A stretch of DNA of 64,000 nt from Oryzias latipes (taxonomy: Eukaryota; Chordata; Actinopteri; Beloniformes; Adrianichthyidae), in NCBI RefSeq assembly GCF_002234675.1, contig NC_019876.2, positions 11,715,245-11,779,244 on the forward strand, in the 5' to 3' direction. How positions within the stretch are numbered: position 1 is the first letter of the stretch; every line of letters begins with the position of its first letter. The notes beneath the pieces are model-generated. The model made no database searches, was not told where the DNA came from, and was given only the letters and a program-made list of their open reading frames with translations. A program made the position numbers and the translations under genes. Positions 13,291-36,239 of this stretch are shown here, piece after piece.

Positions 13291-13650
13291 TCTTATGGAT
13301 TAATTTCTGACTTTATCCATCTTCATCACTCATAAAGAGAACCTCAACCCTTTCAGCTTCTCTACCTCCAGCTCTGCCTCTGGTCTCTTTCACAACGAGT
13401 CTCTAAACCCACAACATGGCCGCTTTGACCACAGTCTTATACAGACTCCACTTCATTCTTGTCAATACTCTTTAGTCACGCATCACACCTGAAAACTTTA
13501 TCTACCCATTCCAACCTGCTTGCACAAGTCTCTTCACCTCTTTCTCTTGACTGATCGCTCTAAGTTGCTGAAGTCTTCCACCTTCTTCTACAGGCAACAC
13601 ATAAATAACACACGCCTACCTACCGTAAATCTTCGACCGTTTACGCCAGG
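13291..13650. repeat. possible LINE-derived fragment
   Basis: A pyrimidine-rich stretch carries CTACCTCCAGCTCTGCCTC, TTGTCAATACTCTTTAGTC and TCTTCCACCTTCTTCT. These words are common in reverse-oriented RTE-type LINE remnants of fish (memory). There is no supporting reading frame, so this is weak. Confidence 0.3.
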
Positions 13651-14847
13651 GGTGCCTGCAGTGCATACAAACCCTGCCTTATCTGCTGCTGATTACCAGG
13701 TGTGTTTAGCCAATATAGAGCTTCAATGTTCGGTTGGTTGGAGAACATGTAGCACACCGGCCCTCGAGGCCTGGATTTGGTCACCGCTGGTAAATGCGAT
13801 CAACAGGAATCAGCTGATTCTGACACAGAGGAAAGATGCTTTTCATAACCAATATGCAACACTTTACATGAGTAACGTTGATTGCTTCAGCACTGCACTA
13901 CTGTAAAGTTTTGCATATCAGTGCAAGTCTGCTTTTATCCACTTTAGAATCCCCTGGAGTTACGTTAATTGCGTCAACGGTTGAAAAGCAACGGTTTAAA
14001 TCTACAGTAAAAAGAAAAAACAATCAGGACATTTTTAGAGCACACTGGATGAAATGTTAAATAGTATGACTCGCACACATTTGAAAGATTTCCACCACAC
14101 TAACCTCTGTGTTGTAACACGAGCCTCTCCTCTAAAGCCTGCGCTCTGCCCTTTGCTTGCAATTTGAAAACCTGTTCCTCTGTGACTCCTGAGCCCTGAT
14201 GATCGAATGTCACACGCTTTGTCTGAGGGTTGCACTACTGTCTATCTTGTGGGACACAAAAAAAAAGCGACTTCTCTGGTACCGATAGCAGAACCGTTGA
14301 GGTCAGATCTTACGGATGCTGCGGTCTTGAAGAATGTTGCCCCAGGGCTCGTTCAATACCGGGGCTCGGTACCCATCCCTAGCAAAGGGGCACGGTGGAC
14401 AACAATCACCGAAGTGGTCGCTTTGCATATATAGCCAAGACATGGTACCCATATAAATATCGTGGAGAAGACGGGGTTTATTAATTTAATTAAAACCTTA
14501 GCCGTGTTGTTAATCCTTTAGAAAATGGTGATACTCTAAAGGTGAATGTTTGTCTCCTTTTAGTCTAGACTACAAAGTGTGACTTAGAACACAGCTGGGA
14601 CTTTGATTCCAAGAGTGGGTTCATTTATTTCTTATTCATCCCAGAAATGGGGGTTACATTTGTCTTGCGTTTGATAAAATAAAAGCAAAATCTGCTTTAA
14701 GTTGTCTGCCGTTTGTACTTATTGCTTTCCTTAAGGGGGGGGAGAGAGATTGAATTACAAAAAATAGAATCTGAGATTTTATTTTTAGGCCATATCGCCC
14801 AGCCCTAGCTTGTAGCATTTTTGTCATGATATATAACAAAATGTAAG

Positions 14848-15337
14848 AATAAAACAGCGTTTCTGAGTATTTCTTTATTCGTGTCAGAGCAAATTAAAGC
14901 ATGCCGTCTGAAAAAGCTCAAATTTGTGAAAGCAAGAGAAATGGGTGGACAACAGTCTCCCTGCTCTGCCTCATCCTGATGCATACCCCCTTGCAGACAA
15001 ATTGATCCATGTACGTCTCTATCAAAACTGTATGGCTGGAGGGCTCCAATATTGCTCGCCATGTTTGTTGCACCGGTAATGTTAGGTTGGGATTGTGAGG
15101 AGCTTAAGCTAGCAGGAGAGAGTGTAAACAAAGATTTTTATGAGACACAGAGCAGACTGTTACTCACATGCAAAAATTGTTGCCCACAACTCAGAGATAA
15201 TGAACTGCGGCTCTGCAGAAACTTTGTCCAAGAAAACGACACAGCTGTTCTTTTAATTTGGCTAAAAACAGCCTAATCGTGATTTAAAGACCACTGGGAA
15301 CAACAACGATAAAAATATAGTTGGAGTGGGACTTTAA
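14848..15337 (+). mobile_element. TTAA-target element R1, copy B
   Basis: Shares with the other R1 copies GTTTCTGAGTATTTCTTTATT, GCAGACAAATTGATCCATG, GCTCCAATATTGCTCGCCAT, GTAATGTTAGGTTGGG, AAAGACCACTGGGAA and the terminal GGAGTGGGACTTTAA. The left end is lost. The antisense strand carries the recurring QPNITGATNMASN...QPYSF peptide. Confidence 0.8.
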
Positions 15338-16991
15338 ATTTCTTAACGGAGCTAAAATTTAAGGTAAAAAAAGAAAAATCTTATAAAAGTTTGTGATTAG
15401 TACAGAGAATCTCCAGAATCTCTTCATAGGTATGTACTGAATTAAAATTTTCTTTGACAGCAGCAACTATATTTGTGTCTACAGTAACTTTAATGTCTTT
15501 GGTTTGAGGCGCTTCATCCCAAATAACTCTCTGTTAAAATGATGGACAAACTACATCATCAAAATCTCAACCTATTTAAACACCAGATAAAGAGTTGGGA
15601 CGCAGAACTTAATGTTCAACAATGACAACTTCCAGTAAAATGGGTTGTCCTTTAGGAAACGAATGCTTTGTTCACATTTTTCCACTATTGTCTCTCTCAT
15701 GAAAACATTGTCCACATTTCAAACTGTCCCTGATTCTTGACAATAGGTGTTCCTGAAAGTTTGGTTTCTTGGTGCTTGCACATGTCTTGACTTGCTTGTT
15801 TGAAGGTTAGCTGTGTGACGCTTAACAACCACTGAGGTCAAAAGAAACTCAACTTGCCATAAATTAAAACTGAACTAACGCCTCTCATTGTGACAGAGAC
15901 ATTCCTGCACTTTTTGTCTCCAGGTTAACCAAATCATAAAGGACAGAAGTAGAGAAATACACACGGCAGTTCTATCTATTGGGGTCTCTAGAGTGTGCCT
16001 CCTTACTCCATCCCTTGATGGTCTAACCCGTTATGATCTCAGCCCCTAAACACAAAAGAGGCACAGGAGGCATAGGTGAAAAAGCCTGCGGCTGTTTGTG
16101 AGAGCACATCAGACAGAGCTGCGTCCATCTTGGTCATCTCTGCAGGAAAGCTTTGAACTCAGTGAACTTTGAACTTCTGAGCAGCCTGAAGTCGACACAC
16201 CAAATCCTGAACAATTCTGAACGGGTAAAATTGGAGTCTATAATTTGAAACAGTGGCACATACTGATCAATTAGCGCCTATGGTGTAGGTAAATACAGTA
16301 AATGGAAGTTCTTGTGCAAGTGCTCCCTATTCGTTATGACTCAGAATCGCCACTTCCTGAAAACATGGAGTGTAAAAATGTCAAAAGCACAATACTGAGT
16401 TGTTTCTCAGCGGTAAAAGCTTCTAACACAGCAGCCTTTCAAGATGAACAGCAGCACAGATGCCTGCTTCAAGTGCCACTCTTTAGCTCTGAACTCTAGA
16501 GGATCTGAAGCACAAAGTGGCCCCACAACCACCTGTCATCACAGCGCGTTGTCAGACGAAGGGCAAGCTACTGACGAGGTGACGAAACCTCCATTTTTCA
16601 TGAACAGCCACGGAAAAGGACTCACACTGTCAGAGTTTTAAATATGCAAGTTAAGAGAGAAAAATCAAGTGGTTTTATTTTTATTTTATTACTTGGCAGA
16701 ACATTAACAGTACAAAAGACCTGCAGTAAACTTGTCTGTCAGGTTTTTAGTCCCAGCAGCAATAATTGAAAAATAATAGGGATAAGGACAAACTTCTCAA
16801 TTTTTTTTTCTTTTTTGCCAAACTACATTGACAACCAAGTACTGTAAAAAGTTTGGATCTTTGCCAACAATCCATTTGACTTGTGAATCTTCGAGCACAA
16901 ATTAGTCAGACGGCTCAAACCTTCAGAATATGTCCGTGTTTTAGCAGTTTTAAACAATGAAATAAACATCTTTGCTGTCATACTATTCCTC
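15338..16991. other. no recognisable feature (dennd4c 5' intron)
   Basis: AT-rich and without an exon, RNA gene or repeat end that I can support. The frames at 16302-16641 are short and match nothing I know. Confidence 0.5.
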
Positions 16992-19011
16992 TTAAAAGAC
17001 CCACTCTGGTGGAAATTGTGTTTTTAACATGTTCTTGTGGTATTTTTCTAATGATGGAGGACATGTTTTAGGAAAATTTAGGTATTTCTTTATTCAAATT
17101 GATTTTAATTAGGAGCCGATGAAAAAAAAGCAGTTTTAAAACGAGCCACAAGCTCCCTGCTCTGCTCCATTCTGATACATTCACTTATAGACAAATAGAT
17201 CCCCGTACACTTTTGTTTTCCTCGTCTGCACTCAGGGCTCCAGACTGCGAGCAATTTGAGAGTGTGCGACTGAATTTTACATCCAGTCGCACATGCGCGA
17301 CCAGTAAATTTGCCTCCCCCACCCTTTGTATTTTTTTATACATCAAACGTTGAAGGGGCACGTCAATGATCAATGAAATAATCAATGAGACGCGAGCGCA
17401 CACGCACGCAGGCAGACACACACAATCGCGCACATATTCATTAAACACGAGCACACACTCGCGTGATGCCCGTCTGTGAGGCGGCCACTGCGTGTGAGAA
17501 GAATAGGGAAAGCCACTGTGAGTGGCTAAATGCGTGGAGGGGGCGGGGCCTAGAGATAATCGAGCGCGCGTAAACATCTGTGGGAAGGAATCATCACAAC
17601 CTGATATGTGTGTGTCTGAGCTATGAATAAGCGAACTATTGATTCGTTCTTCCCACCTGCGGCTAGTGTATGCAGTCGGTGCTGAACTTTTCTCTGGGCC
17701 GCACAGTCCCGGAGGAAGGTTTAGGTTTTGGTGACGGTTACGGCGGCGCATCAAACGGGTTACGGCAGCACACCGCTCCCGTCCCGCGGGAGTCGGGTCA
17801 GCTGAGGAGATTAAATATCCCACACCTACATGCGTGACAGCTACTTGACGGGGCTTGAACTTTAAACACGCTCGAGCAAAAACAACATTCGTTTTAGACA
17901 CACTGAAAATACGTGGGGAAAATGCAACGATAGACGTGTTTGAGATGAACCGGCGGCTCGCCTGGATCGTTTGGGCGGGGGTGGGGTGGGGGTGGGGGGG
18001 CTGTGAGATGAAGGCGAATCTGCAGCGAGACTAAAGGAGGACAGGAAGATGGAGTTGTCCTTAACATTCAATTTAGTTTTAATATTCTTCTCCCCCTTAG
18101 TATGTATTCTAATGTTTTGATGTATGTAGCCTTTTTTAATGAATTGGTATTTCAAATTATTTTAATTAATCACTCCACTACAAAAACCATCAGGACACAT
18201 GTCCCATAATGCATTGTTTTGTAGTCTGTAGGGCAGCTTTCAGTCAGTTCAGTTTCCAGCTGTGTCCGGGTAGATTTGCCCCTTGCTCCCACCCCTTTCT
18301 CCCGATATTTTTGTGATGATTGACAGGTGATGTTGGAGCAAAAACAAAAATATATGTCACCCACCAGGTGATCTGCGCAGCGTTGAGTCCACCTGGGTGA
18401 TCTCAAACACGCTTGTTGTGCATCCTGGCTGCACCTATTTGGTGTCACAAAGATAAATTTCCATCCGTTTTCTTTACTTATTTGTACTGTCATGACAGCG
18501 ATGCTTTTGTCAGTTTACCTGCATCTTCAAAAGTGCAGAATAAAATGTGACACTGAATTTGAAACATCACATTTTAATTTCTGCATCTATTATTAAAGTA
18601 TTTATTCATAATACAGTGGAAATTAGTAGATTTGGTTAGCATGTTGATTTACGGTATGCGCCCCTAAATTTTCTGGTTGTGCCCCTAAAATTTTCAGTTA
18701 GGGGCCACTGTGCTCCTAGTGAAAAAAGTTAGTCTGGAGCCCTGGCACTGGAATCTCGCTACAAACTGAACGGCTGCATAGCTCCAACATTACTCACAAT
18801 TGGGGTTGTAAGCTAGTGGGAGAGCCTGTAAACGGCAGGGAAAATGGGGATGGGGGTCACGCACATCTAAGAGGTAAATTTTCCGCTCTGCTGAAACTAT
18901 GTACTAGAGAATGAAATAGATTTTTTTATTTTCGGCAATGAACCGGCATAATGATAGTTAAAGACCATTGGGAGTGCTTTTACAATAGATCAAAAGATGA
19001 TCGGACTTTAA
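16992..19011 (+). mobile_element. TTAA-target element R1, copy C, split by a hAT-like element
   Basis: TTAA is found at both ends (16992-16995 and 19008-19011). The left end reads AAGACCCACTCTGGTGGAAA, the right end GATGATCGGACTTTAA. The R1 sequence runs from 16992 to 17232 and resumes at 18745. The 1512-bp insert between them is a separate element with its own ends and target duplication. Confidence 0.85.
17233..18744. mobile_element. hAT-like element, 5-bp target duplication GCACT
   Basis: Left end CAGGGCTCCAGACT; right end AGTCTGGAGCCCTG, a perfect 14-bp inverted repeat. GCACT is duplicated at 17228-17232 and 18745-18749. The host is R1 copy C, which reads through once the insert is removed. 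The subterminal right side contains GCCCCTAAATTTTC and TTAGGGGCC. There is no transposase; the long antisense frame at 17185-17901 runs over the element end and is not a gene. Confidence 0.88.
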
Positions 19012-21639
19012 AAGTCTTACATGCTAATCTTTCTGATCCTGACAGAAGGTTCGCTTTTTGTGTTAAGAAGTTTGTGTGTTTAATAATATGAAAGAAAGGC
19101 ATTTTTTTATTATTATTGGGTCAAAATAAAGATAATAGAAAAAAAATATTTTACTTCTTATTACAACAAGTGTTTAAAATGTGCTCAGTTTTGGAAGAAA
19201 AGACGAGTCTTTTAGGTGGTGAAAGAACTTGTCTGGATCAGAGAATAACCAGCAGCTCAAACCAGTGAAGCTCAGCTCTGCAGGAATCACAAGACTTTCT
19301 CCTTCATGAGGCATAACAGCCTCCTAGACATGAAACGCTTTCTCCAATATAGAAAAAAAAAAAATAGGTAACACTAGCAACTCGGACCTTAACCTACTTA
19401 ACCTACTATATTATAAGAGGCAAAAAAAAAAGTGTTCACTTGATGGAATTTTCAGCCAAATCACAAGACTAATTTGTTGATCTTTGCCTAGACTTGAGTG
19501 TCTAGTTAATGTGTCTCACAACAGGCAAACCTTCAGTTTAGCAAAAAACCAACTGCAGTGTGTCGGATACACACTGGAAAGACTCATCAAGTGAGCAGAC
19601 TGCAAGAAGCTCAGCTGATGAATAAAAAGAAAGGTATGAGAAGTATGATCTGAAAGAAATGTGAAGGCTCCTAAAGCTTTCTTCCAGTGAAACAGCACAC
19701 CCCTGCACAGTGCACACTGTCAAGTTACTGACGGCGTGTGAAGTGAATGTAGACCAACTAAAACTTAAACATTTTAATTTAACAAAGCTTTATTACCGCC
19801 TCTGGAGATAAGCTCAACAAGATAAAAAAATAAAAAAAATATCCAAAAATGGTTCATTAAACTACCCGACGACATTTAGATTAATTTTTTTACCACTGAA
19901 TAAAAGGACTGTGGGTTTGCCGAGTATGGTACTTCTCTATATATACAAGCATTTTTTTGGATGTACGACATCCCTTGTCATAAAAGAGAAAAGTTTTACT
20001 CATAGTTGTAACTGTTTACCTTTTTTGGAGGCAAATATTTCTTTAAATTGATATTTTTCAAGATTGTAGTAGCTTCTTATAAGACAGCTAGTTTTGAAGA
20101 GGGTATTGCCAGTACGCTTAATTCTAAAAAAAAAATGTTACCACCTATCATCCTCCTGGAAGAATATTTTAAACAGTATTTCGAAGTTGGGACTTTTACC
20201 AAAAGCCTGCTATCCTTCAAAATAAAAGTGTGGGGCTGTGCCCCGAGTTGTATGAAAGAGCTGTAAATATGCAAAACCAATATCTGAGTGTCTGCAACTG
20301 CATTACCATTAATGACCACTTGGGGTACAAAACACTGAAAAAGTGCCTAATCTTTTTTGAATAAGTCGATATGTCCCTGTAGTCCGTAGCAGCACGGCTT
20401 ATGTGGTTTAGCCACTTCATTGGGGTTGGGTTTAAATCAATTTAATTAATTGATCTTCACTTAAAAGATATTGATTCAAGAAATCCACAAATTAAAATTT
20501 TTAAAGCCATTTTTTGACTTTTTTGTTTAAAAAAAAAAGTAAAAAATAAATTATAAACCTGTGTTTTGGAATGTACATTTGACCAATAACTTGTATTTTA
20601 CTATACAGATCATGTTCAATTTTAGCATGTAAATTGAACCCTGAATCCTTAGGCATTCTGAAAATAATGCCTGTCTTAAAATGAGATGAAGCCTTAAATA
20701 AACGTAAAGGTTGTTGACTAAAAATCCCAGAAATACTGACGGTGTTTTTCTAGTAAACAAATGCTCTGAAATTTAAAACTAAAAATAGAAATCTTTTTTT
20801 CCTTTCTTTTTTTTTTTACCTTGTCATGAAGTCAAGGTTGGACAATTGTTAACACAAAAGCTGATTGTGTTCCAAATTCCTCATAACATCACTTCATCTT
20901 TATTTCCCTTGATTCTTTTTCTAATCCACCACAAAGAATTTTTAGAGGTTTATGCATTAGTTGGGACATTTTCACTGTCCTTTTGAAAGTCCCCTTCCTC
21001 CACTTATGACATAATCATACATAATACATAATAAATAGATTTGCAATAGAATTTTGTAAGAACGGGCAGATCTGAGAACATTTGAGTCAAGAAAGTTGTA
21101 AGTCCCTCTCTGCTCTCTAAGCCCATCTACTTTATCTCCTTGGTCACCTGACAAAGCCGGTAGGCATACATTGGTAGTGACAAAGTGCAATCTACACAAA
21201 ACCTTACAGTAGTCATGTTCTATTTCTGCATGCAGCCTGTAGCGGTAGGCAGGAGGAAACCTTTACTCTCCTTTTCTAACTCCATGCAAATAAAAAACAG
21301 CTAAACGAAAGTTTTTATGGCAGGTCGGTGACCTCCACCAAAGCAATATCCTTGCTTTCTTTTTCCTAACAGTTATCGATTTTAATCACCCAGCTATTAT
21401 GCATGTTTAAAAAAAGAACCAGAGCAGACTTTGCTTGGTTGCAGTTTTCCTCTAAAAGCAGAACAGCAAAAACACAACGAATAACAAACACAAAGTGGGG
21501 AGTTCTCTAGTGTGGTTAAGAGTACTGCTGCTGTCTGACAGCCAGTGCGCTGCTGAACAATGGATATGTGGGAACTACATTTATTAGCATTTGCCCTCAT
21601 TACACGCCATAAATAAAAGGCACACTGCAAAAATGCAAA

Positions 21640-21960
21640 ATATTTTTTGATAAAACATGAAGATTTAGCAACACAAAAAACAAAGACTACGTCATTTTGT
21701 ATTTCACTGCAACAGTTTTATGTTAATAAAAGTCAACACAACGTCAAATATACTTCCAAACGACCTTCGTCTACATAGGAGGCGGTCATCCAACATAAAA
21801 GGGGTCCATCTGATTGGTCAAAGCCTGGGCTCTATTTATTTTGTTCAATATTTCAAGCAACCATAAGGTTGTCTTATTATGTGTGTAAACATTTAAGGTA
21901 ACCATTTATGGCAATTTACCCTGTCTTTTGGAAAACAAATTTCCAATTTATTGTGCACAC
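21640..21960 (-). repeat. AT-rich MITE R2, diverged copy, reverse orientation
   Basis: The reverse complement shows GACCAATCAGATGGACCCC, CCTCCTATGTAG and GTTGCAGTGAAAT in the same order as 59230-59345. The ends are not resolved. Confidence 0.45.
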
Positions 21961-22187
21961 CTAGTAAGTATATATGTATATAACTAAATATACATACTGT
22001 AACAGATGTGAAACTTTTGTTTTAAGAGTACACGCATAATATTTCCAATAATCAGAGCAATATACCAGAGTATGGGTGTTTATTGCTAATTTCAAGATTA
22101 AATTATTTCTTAAAAGAGCAGGACAACACAACTCTACTAATTCTATCGGCAGATTTTCCCACTGAACATCTCGTCTTCTATACATTT

Positions 22188-22660
22188 TACAGTCTCACTC
22201 CAATTGATCTATTTTAAAAGCGTTTCCAGTGTTGTTTTTTTAGCCAAAAATCTAAAAAACCTGTGTCATTTTCGAGATACAGTTTCTGCGGGGCAACAGG
22301 AGTGGGTGCGCACTGCCCTCATTTCCCTTCATCTCTTTATTTACCGTCTTGCCCGTTAGCTTACAGCTCCTCACAACCCCAACCTAACATTACCGGTGCA
22401 GCAAACATGGTGAGCAGTATCAGAGCTCTGCAGCCGTACAGTTTGGAGCCAGATGCCAAGTCGGAAAAGAAAAACAAAGACGTATTTGGATCCATTTGTC
22501 TGCAAGTGGATGAATCAGAATGAACCAGAGCAAGGAGCTTGTTCCAAGCTTGATTTTTCATCTGTTCCTGATTCACACCAATTGAAATAAAGAAATATTC
22601 TAAAATGCAATTTTAAGCTTAGTTTTTTCTCAATAGATGTCTTCCATCATGAGAAGGAGA
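22188..22660 (-). mobile_element. TTAA-target element R1, copy D
   Basis: In minus orientation. The plus strand shows CAGTCTCACTCCAATTGATC near 22190, then CCCCAACCTAACATTACC, then GGATCCATTTGTCTGCA, and ends near CTTCCATCATGAGAAG. The plus-strand frame 22263-22523 contains the recurring NITGAANM and LQPYSLEPD peptides and GSICLQ. Confidence 0.8.
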
Positions 22661-23393
22661 TTTATTCCAGTGCACATCCTCTATAACCAGATTTGTCAAC
22701 CTTGTTTCTTGCGGTTCACTTTAGCATTTAATTACAGACAACAGTCTAAGCCTGTACTGAAATATAATTTACTTAATTGTATGCTTTTAGAGGACATGGA
22801 AGGCGAACAGAACAATGAAGCTGGAAAAAAAGGAGGCAAAGAAAAAGGAAGTTATAATAACAGTTCCCTTTTGAATACAAATCTTAGCTGCATAAAGAGT
22901 ATAGGACAGGTGTAATGAATGGAAAGCAGGGAGATTATCTTGGAATTATAACCTGAGAGGGTTAGAGACCCTGCAGGAGACCCGAGTCCGGTTCTATGGC
23001 GTCAATAAAGGCCCGGGGAGGAAGAGGAGAAGGAGGAGGAGCAGATGGGAGAGAGGTGTTGTATTTCCAACTGTTGCATCCGACTCAGAACTAGGTCAAC
23101 TTCGATTAGGGGAATACTACTGAACTGTGGCTATAACCATGGACGTGTCCGACGGTTATCAACACGGGAGGACGATACGTCACTCCGCGTATTTGCTGGT
23201 TCAACTAGTAAAAAACGGCAACAAAATAAAAGTGTCGTAAAGCAGCAACACTGACTAAATATAGCTGTGTAAGCTGCTAGCTTTACTTAACTGCAGGTAA
23301 AGCCATGCTAACGCACTTCAAACAGTCCTTAACTTTAACTAACAAACTGGTAAGGCCCAACTGTGCCTTTAGAAAGACAACGTGAGTACTTAC

Positions 23394-23760
23394 CAGCTGT
23401 TTACACAGCGGAGAGAGGCGCCGTTGACATGTAAGCAACTTGCCGTATTTGCCGCCCAATATATTCCGTATTCGTGCGTCGCAGGTTAAACCCCGCGCGG
23501 GGAGAGGCGCGAGCGACCGGGAAAGACTCCGCACAAACTTCGCAGGTCACTTCCCCCGCCACTCATCTGAAGTTGTCGGCAGAGGTAGGCGCCATGTTTG
23601 TGTCTACGATGGGAGTTTTCTTCCTAAACGTTCCCCCCTCCCCTTCCCTGCTCAGACTGGAACCGCCCAGAGAAGAGAAGCGAGTAGTCAGTTGGTGTTC
23701 AACCGACCATCCTGACGAGCAGAGAATGTACGAGTGATAGCTTCCGGAAGATCCTTTCAA
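23394..23760 (-). promoter_or_regulatory. dennd4c: GC-rich promoter and candidate noncoding first exon of dennd4c
   Basis: This block is rich in CpG, unlike the AT-rich surroundings. It has a palindromic ETS-type site CTTCCGGAAG at 23741-23750 and a YY1-like GCGCCATGTTTG near 23591. On the minus strand a consensus splice donor (CTG then GTAAGT, 23388-23393) closes a possible exon. The only minus-strand gene downstream that lacks a first exon is dennd4c, whose coding exon starts with an acceptor at 6634. The link across about 17 kb is inference; a transcript in the other direction is possible. Confidence 0.5.
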
Positions 23761-24748
23761 ATTAAGACCGTTGATGGGTCAGTAAAACAAAGTGTTTTCA
23801 CCACATACATCTTTTTACTCATATTATTAAGTCATGTCAAATTTTGAAATTTGAATTACAACACACTTTTTCTTATTTGTTTATTTATTTATTTATGGGG
23901 GGGAGGGGTTAGATAAGAGGAGACACCCAGCAATGTAATTAAATGCATTATTGTAAATTTTGAATACAAATAAATATTTTGTAGGGTTGTTTCCCCCTAA
24001 GGCAAAATGAATAAATAAATATCCTTCGAAAAGTGTTTTAGAAATCCACGATAGTAATTAAATACAAGAAAAAATGCTTTTAAAAATGGAAGTGATACTA
24101 TACTTTTGGTTTTTTGTAACAGTGGTTTTCATGCTTTTTTTAAGGTTTACCTCACTGTTAAAGTTTTTAAACCTTTCCAATCAAGGAAATTAAAGGTAAG
24201 GACCTTTCTTTTATTAAGAAAGAGACAAAGCTTTAGCTGCATTAAATATGACACTTAAAAAAACATAGCTTAGCTAATAAATTATATAAACATAATAAAA
24301 AAATGTTATCTAAAAATGTACGTTTTATGTATAAAAAAATGGAAGGTAGCCTTTGCAGTGCTGTTAAATATTAACATAATCCACATTGTGTTAAAAAAAA
24401 TTGGAAAGTATGGTTCTTTTCAAAAGTAATTTACGACGCAACTGCGGAATTATTTTGAAGGTAAGGCACTCCAACTTCCTGTTGTCACTGCCAACTTTCC
24501 TCATAATGTTCTGCTATGGTTTTCAGTTTTTGAAACCCTTCACATATTGAAGTGAATGCTTTAAAAAAGTAAACAAGTGTCAGGAAATCCCAGAAACCGC
24601 AAGAAGCCTTAAATTCACTTTCAGGGTCTATCAGGCATGAAATCCAATTACACAAGTACAGCAAGTCATTAGTGATTGATACACACCACAAATTCTGTTT
24701 TTGTATAAGGTTTTATGAATTTTGAACAGAAATATTTGCAATTTAGAA

Positions 24749-25445
24749 CAAAGCCCTGGACATGACATAAAAATATAATAAATTAGCCTTTTTTGGCCAC
24801 AAATTAGGACTATTGGGTTTTGCAGGCACTAAATTTGGCATTTTATTAGCATTTTGTGGAAATAAATTAGCATTTTGTGGCCATGAACATGCATTTATTA
24901 GCCTTTTGTGGGCTTATTTAGGATTTTGTGGACACAAATGAGCCTTCATTAGTATTTTTTGGGCCAAAGGGACAAATTAGCACTCTATTAGTATTTTGAG
25001 AGCACAAATTAGTATTATTTTGGTCACAAATTAGCCCTTAATTTGTATTTTTTAGGAAAAGGTTAGGATTTTGTGGGCACAATTAGCACTTTGCATTGTG
25101 CAGGCACAAGTTAGACTTTTCTGGGTACAAATTGGTTCTTCGTGGCTGCCATTGAGCATTATATTTGCCTTTTGTTGACACAAAGTAATAATTAACACAA
25201 AATACCATTAAAATTATAATTTGTGGCCACAAAATATTAAATTGTTAACATAAAATGCAAATTTGTCCATGTACATAATACTAATTCATGGCCATTATTT
25301 AAAAGAACACTTGGTTTTGTGTTTTTGTCAGTCATGTCCAAGGCCCTGTAAATTGGTGCCAGTAAAATGATCATTTGTGGCCAACAAATACTAAATTTTG
25401 ACCACAAAATGCTAATTCCTTCGCACTAAATACTAATCGATAGCC
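24749..25445. repeat. degenerate short-unit array with an orientation switch
   Basis: Units related to CAAATTAGCATTTTGTGGCC recur about every 25-40 bases from 24780 to 25180. After that the complementary form (GGCCACAAAATACTAAT) takes over to about 25445. The block starts with CAAAGCCCTGGACATGAC (24749-24766); the reverse complement of 25331-25348 is CAGGGCCTTGGACATGAC, a 15/18 match. These may be TIRs of a foldback MITE, but array units continue past the right one. Confidence 0.55.
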
Positions 25446-25535
25446 GAGAGTTAATGATCTGAGAGAACAATGTGGCTTTTTTTTTAATGTTAGATTCGGG
25501 GCTCTGTAGTTTAGAACTGTGGACCAGTTTTCTTC

Positions 25536-25889
25536 AATGACCCATTCCGATGAAAATCGTGTTTTTGTTGTTTTTTGATGGAGGACATGTATAAAGAAAC
25601 ATAAGGTTGAAATTGTATTTTTGAGTATTTCTTTATTCAAATTGGTTTGAATGAAGAACGGACAAAAAAACTGACGTTTCAAACACCGTATTGTGACAAA
25701 GGCAGGCTGTAAGCTCCCTGCTCTTAGCTCTCAGCAGCAGGGAAAGGGTAAGGGGGGCGGGGTTCCTACACACCAAGTCCTGTCCAGAACTCAGAGGCAA
25801 ATTTTTACTGAATTGCTACCAAATAATCATAATTTAAGACCAGTGGGAACGCCTTTAGAATAGACTAAAATGAGCTCAGTGGGACTTAA
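25536..25889 (+). mobile_element. TTAA-target element R1, copy E (internally deleted)
   Basis: Left-end words GACCCATTCCGATGAAAATC and GATGGAGGACATGTATAAAG, interior CTCCCTGCTC, and right end GACCAGTGGGAACGCC to AGTGGGACTTAAA. The middle section with the antisense peptide is missing. Confidence 0.75.
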
Positions 25890-26110
25890 AGTCCATTTAT
25901 TTCCATTTTCTTCACCTGCATAATCTACACAAACAAAACACCCAAATCATAATTTGAAAGAATTCTTAGTTTTATTAATCGTTTTAAACTCTAAAATCAA
26001 TGTTAAAACTTAAGAGTAAAATGGATGTAATTTATTTTACAACTTTGTACAAATTTATTTCACATATTAAAATCAAAGTAAGAGATGAGGAATCCTTTCT
26101 GTGGGCTCAG

Positions 26111-36239
<10,129 letters not shown>

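Noticed and set aside
14240..14815. Possible hAT-type repeat (GGTACCCATCCCTAG and ATATCGCCCAGCCCTAGC words)
   Set aside because: The two words are typical of teleost hAT ends, but they do not pair with each other and no partner end or target duplication was found.
17185..17901. 238-codon minus-strand open frame
   Set aside because: It runs across the left border of a hAT-like element into R1, has biased composition from CA-rich repeats and no domain.
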